Assembly: GCA_949291125.1 (NCBI GenBank)
Contig: CASEUJ010000022.1
Span: 1 to 58,963, forward strand
Source of the DNA: an uncultured Ruminococcus sp.
Lineage (GTDB): Bacteria; Bacillota; Clostridia; Oscillospirales; Ruminococcaceae
Length of the DNA stretch: 58,963 nt
Direction of reading: 5' to 3'
This document shows, piece by piece, positions 45,328 to 54,731 of the stretch. Below the pieces are notes generated by a model that saw only the letters and a list, made by a program, of their open reading frames with translations, was not told where the DNA came from and ran no database searches. Position numbers and translations under genes: made by a program. The stretch's first letter is position 1. Each line of letters begins with the position of its first letter.

Positions 45328-45363
45328 CTGCGTCCACAGAAGACATCATTTCTGTGGACGCAG
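45328..45363 (+). other. Perfect 13-bp intercistronic hairpin
   Basis: CTGCGTCCACAGA (45328-45340) and TCTGTGGACGCAG (45351-45363) pair perfectly; there is no following T-run, and GH36 starts 24 bases later. More likely an RNA-stability or processing element that sets different transporter and enzyme levels than a terminator. Confidence 0.7.
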
Positions 45364-45387
45364 TTATTGCAAAGGAGATGTGTAATA

Positions 45388-47583
45388 TTGGCAATTTATG
45401 TAATAGAAGAAAAAAAGCTCTTTCAGATCGTAACAGCACACACAGAATATCAGATACAGGCAGATTCCTATGGAGTTTTGCGGCATCTCTGGTATGGAGA
45501 AAAGACCAGATGTGCCATGGATTATCTGCTGGATTATCCGGACGTAGGGTTTTCCGGAAATCCGTATGATGTAGGAACATGCCGCACCTATTCGCTGGAC
45601 ACCCAGCCCTTAGAATATGCTTGCACCGGAAACGGGGACTATCGCATTCCTGCACTGACGGTCACACAGCCAGACGGCAGCTGTTCGGCAGACCTGCGCT
45701 ATGAGAGTCACAAGGTCTATTCCGGCAAATATGCCATCCCGGGACTTCCAGCAGTTTATGATGACAAGGGCGAAACGCTGGAGATCATCCTCCGGGATCG
45801 GTATTCCGATCTGCGTGTCATCCTGCGCTATGGGGTATTGGCAGAGCTCAACATCATCACCCGCAGTGCCATCATTCAAAACGACGGCAGCATAACAGTT
45901 CGGCTGGAACAGGTCGCAAGCTTCAGCCTTGACATTCCGTCCCGCGGCTGGGAATGGATACACTTCTATGGCCGACACGCCATGGAACGCGTCACAGAAC
46001 GTGCGCCCTTGATCCACGGCATTCAAGAGAGCAGCAGCACACGTGGCACTTCCAGCCATCATCAGAATCCCTCTATGATTCTCTGCCAGAAGGATTGCAC
46101 AGAAACATCGGGCGCATGTTTTGGTGCTTTTCTCATGTACAGTGGCAGCTTTCAGACTAAAATCGAACTCGATCAGCTGCATCAGACCCGTGTTGTAATG
46201 GGCATCCACCCGGAGCTGTTCTCGTGGGCGCTCCAGCCAGGAGAATCGTTCTATACGCCGGAGGCTGTACTGACATACAGTGACACTGGTCTGGAGACAT
46301 TATCTCACCGCTTTCACAAGGTAATCCGGGAACATGTTTGCCGAGGCAAATATCAGCTGGCAGAACGTCCGGTGCTGATCAACAACTGGGAGGCAACGTA
46401 TTTCGATTTCGATGCAGAAAAAATTTACAACATTGCCAAAGAAGCGGCAACATTGGGTGTAGATATGCTGGTGTTAGATGACGGCTGGTTCGGCAAGCGG
46501 GATAGCGACGATTCCGGACTGGGGGACTGGTTTGTCAATGAGAATAAGCTTCAGGGCGGTTTGAAACAACTTGTGGATCGGATCCGGGGGCTTGGAATGC
46601 AGTTTGGCATCTGGATCGAACCGGAAATGGTTTCTGAAAACAGTAATCTATATCAGGTTCATCCGGATTGGATCATGCAAATTCCCGGTAGAGATCCGAT
46701 TCGCGGCAGATATCAGCTATTGCTGGATATTTCTCGTTTAGATGTCCAGGATTATCTCTATGATTGTATCAGCAAGCTCCTGACAACCGCAGACATCACC
46801 TATATCAAATGGGACATGAACCGCAGCATCTGCGACTGGTATTCTTCCCTTCTTCCATCCCAGCGCCAGGGCGAGCTTCCCCATCGCTATGTTCTGGGGC
46901 TTTATGCGCTGCTGGAACGGCTTGTCACCGATTTTCCGAATGTGATGATCGAAGGGTGCAGCGGCGGTGGCGGTCGATTCGATGCTGGCATGCTGTATTA
47001 TTGTCCCCAGATCTGGTGCAGTGACGATACAGATGCCTATGAACGCACCACCATTCAATATGGCACCTCATATATTTATCCCATCTCCGCAGTCGGCTCA
47101 CATGTATCCGCTGTTCCTAACCATCAGACCGGAAGAGTCACTTCTTTTGAGGCACGGGGCATCACAGCGATGGCTGGCAGCTTTGGATATGAGCTGAATC
47201 TGGGCATTCTAAATGAGGATGAGAAACATGCCGTAACAGACCAGATCCACCGATTCAAAACATATGGTCCTCTGATTCATAATGGACGGTATTATCGACT
47301 CAGCAATCCGATTACCGACGAAATTGCCGCATGGAGCTTTGTGGCAGAGGATGCCAGCGAAGCTCTTGTGCAAGGCATGGTATTCCGCACACAGCCCAAT
47401 GCGCTGCGCCATACACTCCGGCTTCGGGGACTGGATCCGAAAGGGTTATACCAGATCGACGGCACGGATCATATACTTACCGGCAGTGCGCTTCTGCATG
47501 GCGGCGTACTACTGCCAAAGACATGGGGCGACTATTATCCGTTTGAGATACACCTGACAAAAGTATCCGCAACCGATCGATGA
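45388..47583 (+). CDS. GH36 alpha-galactosidase
   Basis: 731 aa, cytoplasmic. Start at TTG 45388, 10 bases after AAGGAG. Landmarks: NWEATYFDF, LVLDDGWFGKR, YIKWDMNRS with the catalytic nucleophile Asp (about residue 475), and EGCSGGGGRFDAGMLYY and WCSDDTDA containing the acid/base Asp (about 540). Releases galactose from raffinose-family oligosaccharides or melibiose. The Leloir genes follow directly (galK starts 22 bases after the stop), so galactose is passed on in the same operon. Confidence 0.93.
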   Translation: MAIYVIEEKKLFQIVTAHTEYQIQADSYGVLRHLWYGEKTRCAMDYLLDYPDVGFSGNPYDVGTCRTYSLDTQPLEYACTGNGDYRIPALTVTQPDGSCSADLRYESHKVYSGKYAIPGLPAVYDDKGETLEIILRDRYSDLRVILRYGVLAELNIITRSAIIQNDGSITVRLEQVASFSLDIPSRGWEWIHFYGRHAMERVTERAPLIHGIQESSSTRGTSSHHQNPSMILCQKDCTETSGACFGAFLMYSGSFQTKIELDQLHQTRVVMGIHPELFSWALQPGESFYTPEAVLTYSDTGLETLSHRFHKVIREHVCRGKYQLAERPVLINNWEATYFDFDAEKIYNIAKEAATLGVDMLVLDDGWFGKRDSDDSGLGDWFVNENKLQGGLKQLVDRIRGLGMQFGIWIEPEMVSENSNLYQVHPDWIMQIPGRDPIRGRYQLLLDISRLDVQDYLYDCISKLLTTADITYIKWDMNRSICDWYSSLLPSQRQGELPHRYVLGLYALLERLVTDFPNVMIEGCSGGGGRFDAGMLYYCPQIWCSDDTDAYERTTIQYGTSYIYPISAVGSHVSAVPNHQTGRVTSFEARGITAMAGSFGYELNLGILNEDEKHAVTDQIHRFKTYGPLIHNGRYYRLSNPITDEIAAWSFVAEDASEALVQGMVFRTQPNALRHTLRLRGLDPKGLYQIDGTDHILTGSALLHGGVLLPKTWGDYYPFEIHLTKVSATDR

Positions 47584-47605
47584 AACAGCAGGGAGGAATC
47601 AAAAA

Positions 47606-48919
47606 ATGAGCCCACAAGAATGGATCGAAACCATTGTACGGGGAAAATCAGACGCATCTCTGTCCTATCTGTACGGCGACGGTGAATCGATCATCCGACA
47701 GCGACAGCGATATCTCGATGCAATCCGGGAATTTCAGGTGCTGTTCCCGGAGAGAAAAGAAATCGCTCTATTTTCTGCGCCGGGACGAACGGAGATCGGT
47801 GGAAATCATACGGATCACCAACATGGGTGTGTCTTAGCGGCAGCCGTAGATCTGGATGTCATTGCCGTTGTCGCCTTTCATGATGAGGACGTCATCAGAC
47901 TGAAATCCAAAGGCTATCCCATGGATACAGTCACGCTGGATGACCTATCTATACAGAAATCAGAAACAGGGCGCTCTGCCGGAATCATCCGAGGCATGGC
48001 GGCAAAGTTTGCCGCCGCCGGTGTAAAGCCAACAGGATTTGATGCTTATACCACATCCGATGTACTCAAAGGAAGCGGCATTTCCTCTTCCGCCGCATTT
48101 GAAGTGCTGTTGGGAACGATCTTCAACTGCCATAATAACATGAGAAAAACAGATCCGGTGGAGATTGCAATGTATGCCCAGTACGCAGAAAATGTCTACT
48201 TTGGAAAGGCAAGCGGTCTGATGGATCAGATGGTAAGCAGCGTGGGCGGATTCGTATGGATCGATTTCAAAAATGCAAAACATCCCGATATCCGCCGGTA
48301 TGATGTAGATTTCGCAAAAGCAGGCTACACCCTCTGCATTACAGATACCAAGGGCGACCACGCTAATCTGACCGAGGATTATGTTGCAATTCCCGAGGAG
48401 ATGCAACAAGTTGCGAATTATTTTGGTAAAACTGTGCTCCGAGATGTGCAAGAAGCAGCGTTTTATGACGCAATTCCGGCGCTGCGTCAGACTTGCAGCG
48501 ACCGTGCCATCTTACGGGCGGCACACTTCTTTGCAGAGACAAAACGTGCCACAGATGAAGCGAATGCTCTTGCAAACGGCGATATGGAAACATTCCTGCG
48601 GCTAGTTCATGCGTCCGGGGAATCTTCCGCAAACCTGTTACAAAATCTATATCTCTGCCGGGATGCAGGCGCTCAGGCAATCCCCTTGGCGATCATGATG
48701 AGCCGACGCATTCTCCAGGATACAGGTGCTGTACGTGTCCACGGCGGCGGCTTTGCCGGAACGATCCAGGCATTTGTTCCGCAGGATCAGGTAGATGCCT
48801 ATCGAAATGAAATGGAGCGGCTCTTTGGAACTGGAAGCTGTCATATCATGCGCATCCGACCAGTGGGTGGCGTTGAACTCACAAAACATGGATTCAAATG
48901 TAATGGAGATAATGTATGA
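47606..48919 (+). CDS. galK: Galactokinase
   Basis: 437 aa, about 40 residues longer at the N-terminus than E. coli GalK, as in many Clostridia. GHMP kinase motifs: APGRTEIGGNHTDHQHG (galactokinase signature, about residues 58-74), LKGSGISSSAAFEVLLGT (ATP loop, about 152-169), and HGGGFAGTIQAFV near residue 385. Phosphorylates galactose to galactose-1-phosphate. Ribosome site GGGAGG; stop overlaps the galE start. Confidence 0.93.
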   Translation: MSPQEWIETIVRGKSDASLSYLYGDGESIIRQRQRYLDAIREFQVLFPERKEIALFSAPGRTEIGGNHTDHQHGCVLAAAVDLDVIAVVAFHDEDVIRLKSKGYPMDTVTLDDLSIQKSETGRSAGIIRGMAAKFAAAGVKPTGFDAYTTSDVLKGSGISSSAAFEVLLGTIFNCHNNMRKTDPVEIAMYAQYAENVYFGKASGLMDQMVSSVGGFVWIDFKNAKHPDIRRYDVDFAKAGYTLCITDTKGDHANLTEDYVAIPEEMQQVANYFGKTVLRDVQEAAFYDAIPALRQTCSDRAILRAAHFFAETKRATDEANALANGDMETFLRLVHASGESSANLLQNLYLCRDAGAQAIPLAIMMSRRILQDTGAVRVHGGGFAGTIQAFVPQDQVDAYRNEMERLFGTGSCHIMRIRPVGGVELTKHGFKCNGDNV

Positions 48920-49911
48920 TGAAAATTTTAGTTTTTGGCGGAGCAGGATATATTGGTTCTCACACTGCACTGGAATTGGTACGTGCCGGAGAACAGGTCA
49001 TAATTGCAGACAATCTGGTCACAGGACACAGACAGGCAATTCCAGAAGGTGTCACATTTTATGAAGGTGATCTCCATGACCGCGCATTTTTAGACCGAGT
49101 ATTTCAGACCGAACAGATTGATGCTGTCATTCACTTCGCTGCCTTTTCACTAGTGGGAGAAAGCGTGACAAATCCGCTGAAATATTATGACAACAATCTG
49201 TGTGGCACAAAGGTACTGCTAGATGCGATGGTAGCAAATCATGTGGACAAGATCGTCTTTTCCTCCACGGCTGCCACCTACGGAGAGCCGGAAAATATTC
49301 CGATCCTAGAGACAGACCGCACCTGCCCCACCAACCCTTATGGGGAGACAAAACTGGCAATGGAAAAGATGTTCCACTGGACTGGGCTTGCCCACGGCAT
49401 GCGTTATGTTTCGCTGCGATATTTTAACGCCTGCGGTGCAGACGCCAGTGGCACGATCGGCGAAGATCACAATCCGGAAAGCCACCTCATTCCTCTGATC
49501 CTGCAGGTACCCAACGGAAAGCGAGAAACCGTCTCCATCTTCGGGACAGATTACGACACACCAGATGGCACTTGCATCCGGGATTATATTCATGTCACAG
49601 ATCTGGCACAGGCGCATATTTTAGCGGTGCAATATCTGGCAAACGGCGGCGAAAGCGATATCTTTAACCTGGGCAATGGCGTCGGCTATTCTGTCCGTGA
49701 AGTAATTGAGACAGCCCGCAAGGTGACAGGGCATCCGATCCCCGCCGTAGAAACGCCCCGTCGAGCGGGAGATCCTGCAAGACTGGTGGCATCCAGCGAA
49801 AAAGCACGCCGTGTACTGGGCTGGAATCCGGTGCACGATAGCTTAGAAGAGATTATCGCCAGCGCATGGAACTGGCACCACAATCATCCGAACGGGTTTG
49901 CACAGCAGTGA
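48916..49911 (+). CDS. galE: UDP-glucose 4-epimerase
   Basis: 331 aa extended SDR. NAD loop GGAGYIGSHTALEL at residues 7-20, SSTAATYGEP (catalytic Thr/Ser region) and the active-site NPYGETKLAMEKM (YxxxK, about 140). Interconverts UDP-galactose and UDP-glucose. Start overlaps galK by 4 bases. Confidence 0.95.
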   Translation: MMKILVFGGAGYIGSHTALELVRAGEQVIIADNLVTGHRQAIPEGVTFYEGDLHDRAFLDRVFQTEQIDAVIHFAAFSLVGESVTNPLKYYDNNLCGTKVLLDAMVANHVDKIVFSSTAATYGEPENIPILETDRTCPTNPYGETKLAMEKMFHWTGLAHGMRYVSLRYFNACGADASGTIGEDHNPESHLIPLILQVPNGKRETVSIFGTDYDTPDGTCIRDYIHVTDLAQAHILAVQYLANGGESDIFNLGNGVGYSVREVIETARKVTGHPIPAVETPRRAGDPARLVASSEKARRVLGWNPVHDSLEEIIASAWNWHHNHPNGFAQQ

Positions 49912-49925
49912 AAAGAGGGATGCAC

Positions 49926-51428
49926 ATGATTTGCCAGAATATTCAGAATTTACTTGACTATGCGATCTGCAAACATCTGATTGAGCCGATCGATGAGATT
50001 GTTGTGCGCAATGCACTGATGGATCTGTTCCACATCGAAACATGGGAAGTACCCACAGAACCTAAGACAGATCGACCAGCGTCGATCGACGCCATTTTAG
50101 AGGAACTTGTCGACTACGCCTGCGCTCAGGGCATGATCGAAGACACCAATGGCTCCAGAGATCTGTTCGACACCCGCATTATGGGTTATCTGACGCCATA
50201 CCCCCGAGAAGTGGCACAGAAATTTCGGGATGCCTATGCGGTATCTCCGAAGGCGGCGACAGACTGGTATTATCGCTATAACCAGGATGTGAACTATGTC
50301 CGTGCCGGTCGAATCGCAAAAGATCTGAAATGGACCTACACCTGTGATTATGGAACACTGGATATCACTATCAACCGTTCCAAGCCGGAAAAAGATCCCC
50401 AAGATATTGCCAAAGCTCGGACGCAACAATCAGTGTCTTATCCCAAATGTCAGCTTTGCCGGGAAAACGCAGGCTTTGCTGGTACTGCCACTCATCCGGC
50501 CAGACAGAATCTGCGTCCGGTTCCCATCACACTACAGGGCATGCCATGGGAATTACAATATTCTCCCTATGGCTATTATCCTGAACATTGCATCGCCTTT
50601 TCCGACACCCATGCGCCTATGGTAATCGATGGGGCAGCTTTTGAAAAGCTCTTTGATTTCGTGGATCTCTTTCCCCACTACTTCATCGGCTCTAACGCCG
50701 ATCTGCCCATTGTCGGCGGCTCAATTTTAAGCCATGAGCACTTCCAAGGCGGCTGTTATACATTTGCAATGGCAAAAGCACCCATAGAAACCGCATTCGC
50801 CATTTGTGGCTATCCGATGATCCATGCCGGCATTGTGAAATGGCCTATGTCCGTCATCCGTCTGGAGAGCACAGACCGCAATGCACTGGCGGCAGCTTCG
50901 AATATAATCTTAGAAAAATGGCGGGCGTACAGCGATCCAGCCAGTGGGGTTTATGCAGAGACAGATGGCACGCCCCACAACACCATTACGCCCATTGTAC
51001 GGAAGGTGGGAGAGCCGTATCAAATTGACTTGGTGCTACGCAACAACCGCACCACGCCAGAACGCCCCCTGGGGATATTCCACCCGAACCCGTCGCTGCA
51101 TCATATCAAAAAAGAAAACATTGGGCTGATCGAAGTTATGGGACTTGCCGTTTTGCCATCACGCTTGTCGGAGGAACTGGACGCGGTGAAACATGCGCTC
51201 TTATCCAGAACAGATCTCCGGAAAGATCCCCGCACGGCAAACCATGCGGATTGGGCAGAAACACTCCAAAGGCGCCACCCGGAATTTTCACCGGAGAATG
51301 CAACAAATATCATTCGTGCAGAAGTGGGAAGTGTATTTGAACAGGTATTGCATGACGCCGGTGTGTTCAAAACAGATCTGGCAGGACGCCAAGCATTTTC
51401 ACGGTTTTTGGATACACTGACATCTTGA
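49926..51428 (+). CDS. galT: Galactose-1-phosphate uridylyltransferase, class II
   Basis: 500 aa from the ATG at 49926, 6 bases after AGAGGG; the ATG at 49920 is too close to it. The longer frame to 49866 overlaps galE. This is the Firmicute class II GalT: a large N-terminal domain, a CQLCRENAGFAG cysteine pair and the active-site SHEHFQGG near residue 280 instead of the HPHPH of the E. coli enzyme. Exchanges UMP between UDP-glucose and galactose-1-phosphate. Confidence 0.93.
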   Translation: MICQNIQNLLDYAICKHLIEPIDEIVVRNALMDLFHIETWEVPTEPKTDRPASIDAILEELVDYACAQGMIEDTNGSRDLFDTRIMGYLTPYPREVAQKFRDAYAVSPKAATDWYYRYNQDVNYVRAGRIAKDLKWTYTCDYGTLDITINRSKPEKDPQDIAKARTQQSVSYPKCQLCRENAGFAGTATHPARQNLRPVPITLQGMPWELQYSPYGYYPEHCIAFSDTHAPMVIDGAAFEKLFDFVDLFPHYFIGSNADLPIVGGSILSHEHFQGGCYTFAMAKAPIETAFAICGYPMIHAGIVKWPMSVIRLESTDRNALAAASNIILEKWRAYSDPASGVYAETDGTPHNTITPIVRKVGEPYQIDLVLRNNRTTPERPLGIFHPNPSLHHIKKENIGLIEVMGLAVLPSRLSEELDAVKHALLSRTDLRKDPRTANHADWAETLQRRHPEFSPENATNIIRAEVGSVFEQVLHDAGVFKTDLAGRQAFSRFLDTLTS

Positions 51429-51468
51429 TTATTTTGCAGGCATACACCGCATCATTCAATCAAAGAAT

Positions 51469-51513
51469 AACAGGACACTTGTATCATGAATCGCATACAG
51501 GTGTCCTGTTTTC
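51469..51513. terminator. Terminator of the gal operon
   Basis: AACAGGACACTTGTAT (51469-51484) pairs with ATACAGGTGTCCTGTT (51495-51510, one mismatch), followed by TT; the convergent SDR gene probably shares it. Confidence 0.8.
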
Positions 51514-51528
51514 ACATAAAATCTGTTT

Positions 51529-52359
51529 TTACGCCTCCGGCTTCAATGGACCGTAGAAATAAGATGCCGTCGCACCACCATCGATCAGGAAGTCTGCACC
51601 GGTAATAAAACTTCCCTTTTCACTCATCAACAATTCTGCCACATTTGCCACTTCATCCGCAGTTCCCGGGCGACCGGCAGGACATCTGGCAAACATATTT
51701 TTGTAGAAATCACCGCGTGGTCCATTGAACTCATCCAACGCCAACGGCGTCACGATAATCCCCGGAGAGATCGAATTGATTCGTGCCCCCTTATCGCCCC
51801 ACCTTACGGATTCTGCCATAACACGCTTTTCATTACAGCGTTTTGCCAACTGGTATGCATGCAGTGTATCGCGAATATGTCCCGGCTGGAGCATCTTTAG
51901 CTGCAATAGTTCTTCTGTCGGGGTACAGGCAAGCTGTTCATCCTCTTCCGGCGCCAGCGCCGGCATACGATGTCCAGACTGGCTTGAAATCGTCACACCA
52001 ACGCCGCCAGGTGCGATGATCTTCCCAACCTCTTCAAGTAAAACTGCTGTGCCATACAGGTCAACTCTCAGGATCGTCTCAATGGATGCCTGACTCGGAG
52101 ATACGCCAGCAGCATTCACCATCTTCGTGATCGAACCATAATTTTGTGCCTGAGCAATCATTTTCAAAATAGATGCTCGTGAAGAGAGATCCATTTCCAT
52201 CCCGATTGTATCAAAGCCGGCTTCGTTCATGATCTTCGAAATTTCATTTGCATTTTCTGGATTTTTATCGCCAATGATGATCTTCATGCCATACCCGGTT
52301 CTTCTTGCAATCGCCATGCCAATCTGACCAGCGCCGGTCAGGATCATAACTTCTTTCAT
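51529..52359 (-). CDS. Short-chain dehydrogenase/reductase
   Basis: 276 aa from the ATG at 52359, 7-8 bases after AAAGGAAG. Rossmann motif TGAGQIGMAIA (about 8-18), VNAAGVSPSQA (about 88), catalytic Tyr-Lys in YQLAKRC (about 170-176), SPGIIVTPLA and a C-terminal ITGADFLIDGG. NAD(P)-linked oxidation/reduction of an unidentified alcohol or ketone. Begins a group with the cyclophilin-like lipoprotein and hydrolase genes, though separated from them by about 400 bp. Confidence 0.85.
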   Translation of the reverse strand: MKEVMILTGAGQIGMAIARRTGYGMKIIIGDKNPENANEISKIMNEAGFDTIGMEMDLSSRASILKMIAQAQNYGSITKMVNAAGVSPSQASIETILRVDLYGTAVLLEEVGKIIAPGGVGVTISSQSGHRMPALAPEEDEQLACTPTEELLQLKMLQPGHIRDTLHAYQLAKRCNEKRVMAESVRWGDKGARINSISPGIIVTPLALDEFNGPRGDFYKNMFARCPAGRPGTADEVANVAELLMSEKGSFITGADFLIDGGATASYFYGPLKPEA

Positions 52360-52416
52360 AGAAATATCTTCCTTTCTGATCCGCGATGCACATAAAAGCA
52401 CTGCAACAGCAGGCAT

Positions 52417-52753
52417 TGTGCAAACACTCTGTGTTCAATAATGCTTTATACTCTTAATTATACTCTGAATACAAAAATAAGCAATTCCGTTTTTGATGAT
52501 TTCAAATAAGTTTTGCTTATCCGAAAAGCACAAAGCCATACAGTGCAGCGATTTACGAAACAGATGTACCCGAAGTCCCCATATCGTTTTACCGGAGCAG
52601 CCAATCTTAAGGCATCATAAAACTACGCACAAACACTTTTGGCATCCATGCGTAGTTTTTAGAAATGTGGCAAAATAAAATACCTAAGGCAATACCACAC
52701 AAAGGCCTCCTGACGGCTTTGTGTGGTATTGCCCTAAATCGCGATCTCCTGTG
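52417..52753. other. Gene-free stretch with two long hairpins
   Basis: No supported gene. 52619-52660: AAAACTACGCA pairs with TGCGTAGTTTT and ends in T-run (a terminator-like hairpin). 52688-52733: 17-bp perfect stem from GGCAATACCACACAAAG and its complement around a 12-base loop. The second may be a repeat/MITE-like unit; no second copy was noticed here. Promoter for the SDR gene not certain. Confidence 0.5.
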
Positions 52754-53320
52754 TCATTGCACAATCGAAAATATCACCGTAGCGCTGTTATCCCCAAGTG
52801 CGTCTAACAGCTCGGAGGCATCTTCGATATGTCCGATCCTAGTATAACTGTATGGAGTGGAAAATGAGTCATAAAACAGAACAATACAGCTGTCTCCGTA
52901 AAGCATGATATCGCCTGCATAGATGTTCCTGACTCTTTCGGGCGTGCAGGGCAGTGACGTATCCAGATAGAAATATTTCTCATTGCCGTTGAGTTCAGAC
53001 ATTTCCAATGTTAAAGGAAGCAGATTGTATAGTGCCTGAACAGTATCATTATCTTCCAACGTCACGGAAAATATCTTGCCATTTATCGATAGCTGCATTT
53101 CATATGCCTCCTTTATCTCAGGATCTTCCATCGGTGTGGTTGCTTCTGGTGTCAATAGCACCATCTCAGTTTCTAAAACAAAACGATTGCTCGTTTCAAT
53201 CAGACTGGTTTCCGTTTCCGTCACAGTCTGATCTATATCATTCCCACAGGCGGTTAGTGTACACATCAAAAGACCGGTCACAGCCGCAATTAGCTTGTTC
53301 AAAACGTTGTTCTGATTCAT
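52754..53320 (-). CDS. Cyclophilin-like lipoprotein
   Basis: 188 aa from the ATG at 53320. Lipoprotein signal peptide with lipobox CTLTACGN (Cys about residue 25), a short Thr/Glu-rich linker, then a cyclophilin-like domain (about 75-188): INGKIFSVTLEDNDTVQALY, LPLTLEMSELNGNEKYFYLD, IMLYGDSCIVLFYDSF, YTRIGHIEDASELLDALG. Family proteins usually sit beside aldo-keto reductases, flavodoxins or hydrolases under LysR control, as here; biochemical role unknown. Extracellular, membrane-anchored. Confidence 0.85.
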   Translation of the reverse strand: MNQNNVLNKLIAAVTGLLMCTLTACGNDIDQTVTETETSLIETSNRFVLETEMVLLTPEATTPMEDPEIKEAYEMQLSINGKIFSVTLEDNDTVQALYNLLPLTLEMSELNGNEKYFYLDTSLPCTPERVRNIYAGDIMLYGDSCIVLFYDSFSTPYSYTRIGHIEDASELLDALGDNSATVIFSIVQ

Positions 53321-53361
53321 ACAGACTTTCTTGACCAGATGCAAAAATGGCATGAAACACA

Positions 53362-54348
53362 TCACTTCAAGTACTCGCCATAGAATGCCGCAAGCTTATC
53401 GAAAGGGATCACCTTTTTCTCGCCGCCATCATAGAGATCTGTGTGTGTCGCGCCCGGGATAATGAGAAGCTCCTTGTTTTCTCCCGTGAGCATTTTAAAT
53501 GCGTCTTCGCCAAAGTAGCGGGAATGTGCCTTTTCTCCGTGCATCACGAGCACTGCAGAGCGGATCTCATGGGCATAGGAAAGAATTGGCATATTGATAA
53601 AAGAAAGGGAAGAAGTCTTGTTCCAGCCGCCATTGGAATTGAGCGAACGAGGATGATATCCGCGGGAGGTTTTGTAGTAAGCATGATAATCCTTCACAAA
53701 GTCGGGGGCATTCTCCGGCAGCGGATCAACTACACCGCCACCAAGCGCATATTCGCCGGACTTGTAGTCCTCAATACGCTGTGCATTGAGTGACTGTTTC
53801 ATTGCAAAACGTGCGTCGGCATTATCAGCTTCATCAAAATAGCCCTTTGCATTGACTCTTGTCATATCATACATCGTAGAAGCAACAGTCGCTTTGATCC
53901 GGGTGTCGATCGCTGCGGCGTTGATCGCCATACCACCCCATCCGCAGATCCCGAGAATGCCGATCTTTTCCGGATCTACCTGCTCCTGCACGGAAAGAAA
54001 ATCTACAGCGGCACAAAAATCCTCTGTATTAATATCCGGAGAAGCCACATACCGCGGCTGTCCGCCGCTTTCTCCTGTATAGGACGGGTCGAATGCGATG
54101 GTCAGAAATCCACGTTCTGCAAGTGTCTGTGCATAAAGACCGCTGCACTGTTCCTTGACCGCACCGAATGGTCCGCATACGGCAATCGCCGAAAACGAGC
54201 CAGTGCTATGCTGTTTCGGAATGTACATATCAGCAGCCAGCGTGATCCCATAACGATTGTGAAATGTCACTTTTTTGTGATCAACTTGTTCCGACTTTGG
54301 AAAGGTCTTATCCCACTCTTGTGTCAGATGCAGCATTTCTTCTTTCAT
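53362..54348 (-). CDS. Alpha/beta hydrolase
   Basis: 328 aa. Serine-hydrolase fold: VCGPFGAVKEQCSGLYAQTL after the first strands, FDPSYTGESGG, the catalytic nucleophile region GILGICGWGGMA (Cys or the motif G-x-C-x-G in place of G-x-S-x-G, about residue 137), and a late LIIPGATHTDLYD with the catalytic His (about 308). The apparent Cys nucleophile is like dienelactone-hydrolase relatives. Start overlaps the stop of the upstream 81-aa gene (ATGA). Confidence 0.85.
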   Translation of the reverse strand: MKEEMLHLTQEWDKTFPKSEQVDHKKVTFHNRYGITLAADMYIPKQHSTGSFSAIAVCGPFGAVKEQCSGLYAQTLAERGFLTIAFDPSYTGESGGQPRYVASPDINTEDFCAAVDFLSVQEQVDPEKIGILGICGWGGMAINAAAIDTRIKATVASTMYDMTRVNAKGYFDEADNADARFAMKQSLNAQRIEDYKSGEYALGGGVVDPLPENAPDFVKDYHAYYKTSRGYHPRSLNSNGGWNKTSSLSFINMPILSYAHEIRSAVLVMHGEKAHSRYFGEDAFKMLTGENKELLIIPGATHTDLYDGGEKKVIPFDKLAAFYGEYLK

Positions 54349-54590
54349 GATTCAGATACCTCCATCATTTTTTTAAGTGTGTAGATGAAATAGTCAAGGC
54401 AATCCAGTTGCGCCGTATAACTGTGAATATGGTCAAGCAACGCTCTCCGATGCACAGCAAGCAGTTTTTCCAGATCCGAATAACGCTTTTCATCCAGCAT
54501 CTGCACACAACGATCTATACTATCCGCGCAAAAACCTGCATCACTCAGATTTTCTCGGATAACCGCAGTTTTATCTGTCGCATTTGCCAT
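54345..54590 (-). CDS. Small helical protein before the hydrolase
   Basis: 81 aa, all predicted helix: DAGFCADSIDRCVQMLDEKR and RRALLDHIHSYTAQLDCLDY. It resembles the C-terminal coiled-coil/effector region of MerR-type regulators without the DNA-binding part, but no family is assigned with confidence. AAGGAG precedes the ATG; 4-base overlap with the hydrolase gene argues they are translated together. Confidence 0.7.
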   Translation of the reverse strand: MANATDKTAVIRENLSDAGFCADSIDRCVQMLDEKRYSDLEKLLAVHRRALLDHIHSYTAQLDCLDYFIYTLKKMMEVSES

Positions 54591-54619
54591 GCTCTCATCT
54601 CCTTATGTTTTGTAAGCTC

Positions 54620-54648
54620 AGTATAACACAGAAAAGCAGAAATGTAAA
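54620..54648 (-). promoter_or_regulatory. Promoter of the hydrolase group
   Basis: Minus strand TTTACA (54648-54643), 17 bp, TATACT (54625-54620). Confidence 0.75.
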
Positions 54649-54665
54649 ATACCTATTTTTAATTG

Positions 54666-54704
54666 CTTGTGATGCTTTACAAGAATCACAAAATATTGTA
54701 TAAT
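54666..54704 (+). promoter_or_regulatory. lysR promoter with LysR-type box
   Basis: TTTACA (54676-54681), 17 bp, TATAAT (54699-54704). A dyad CTTGT (54666-54670) / ACAAG (54679-54683), a T-N11-A-like site, overlaps the -35, as expected for LysR autoregulation and divergent control. Confidence 0.7.
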
Positions 54705-54731
54705 ATTTCTATATTACAGCGGAGGTACAAG

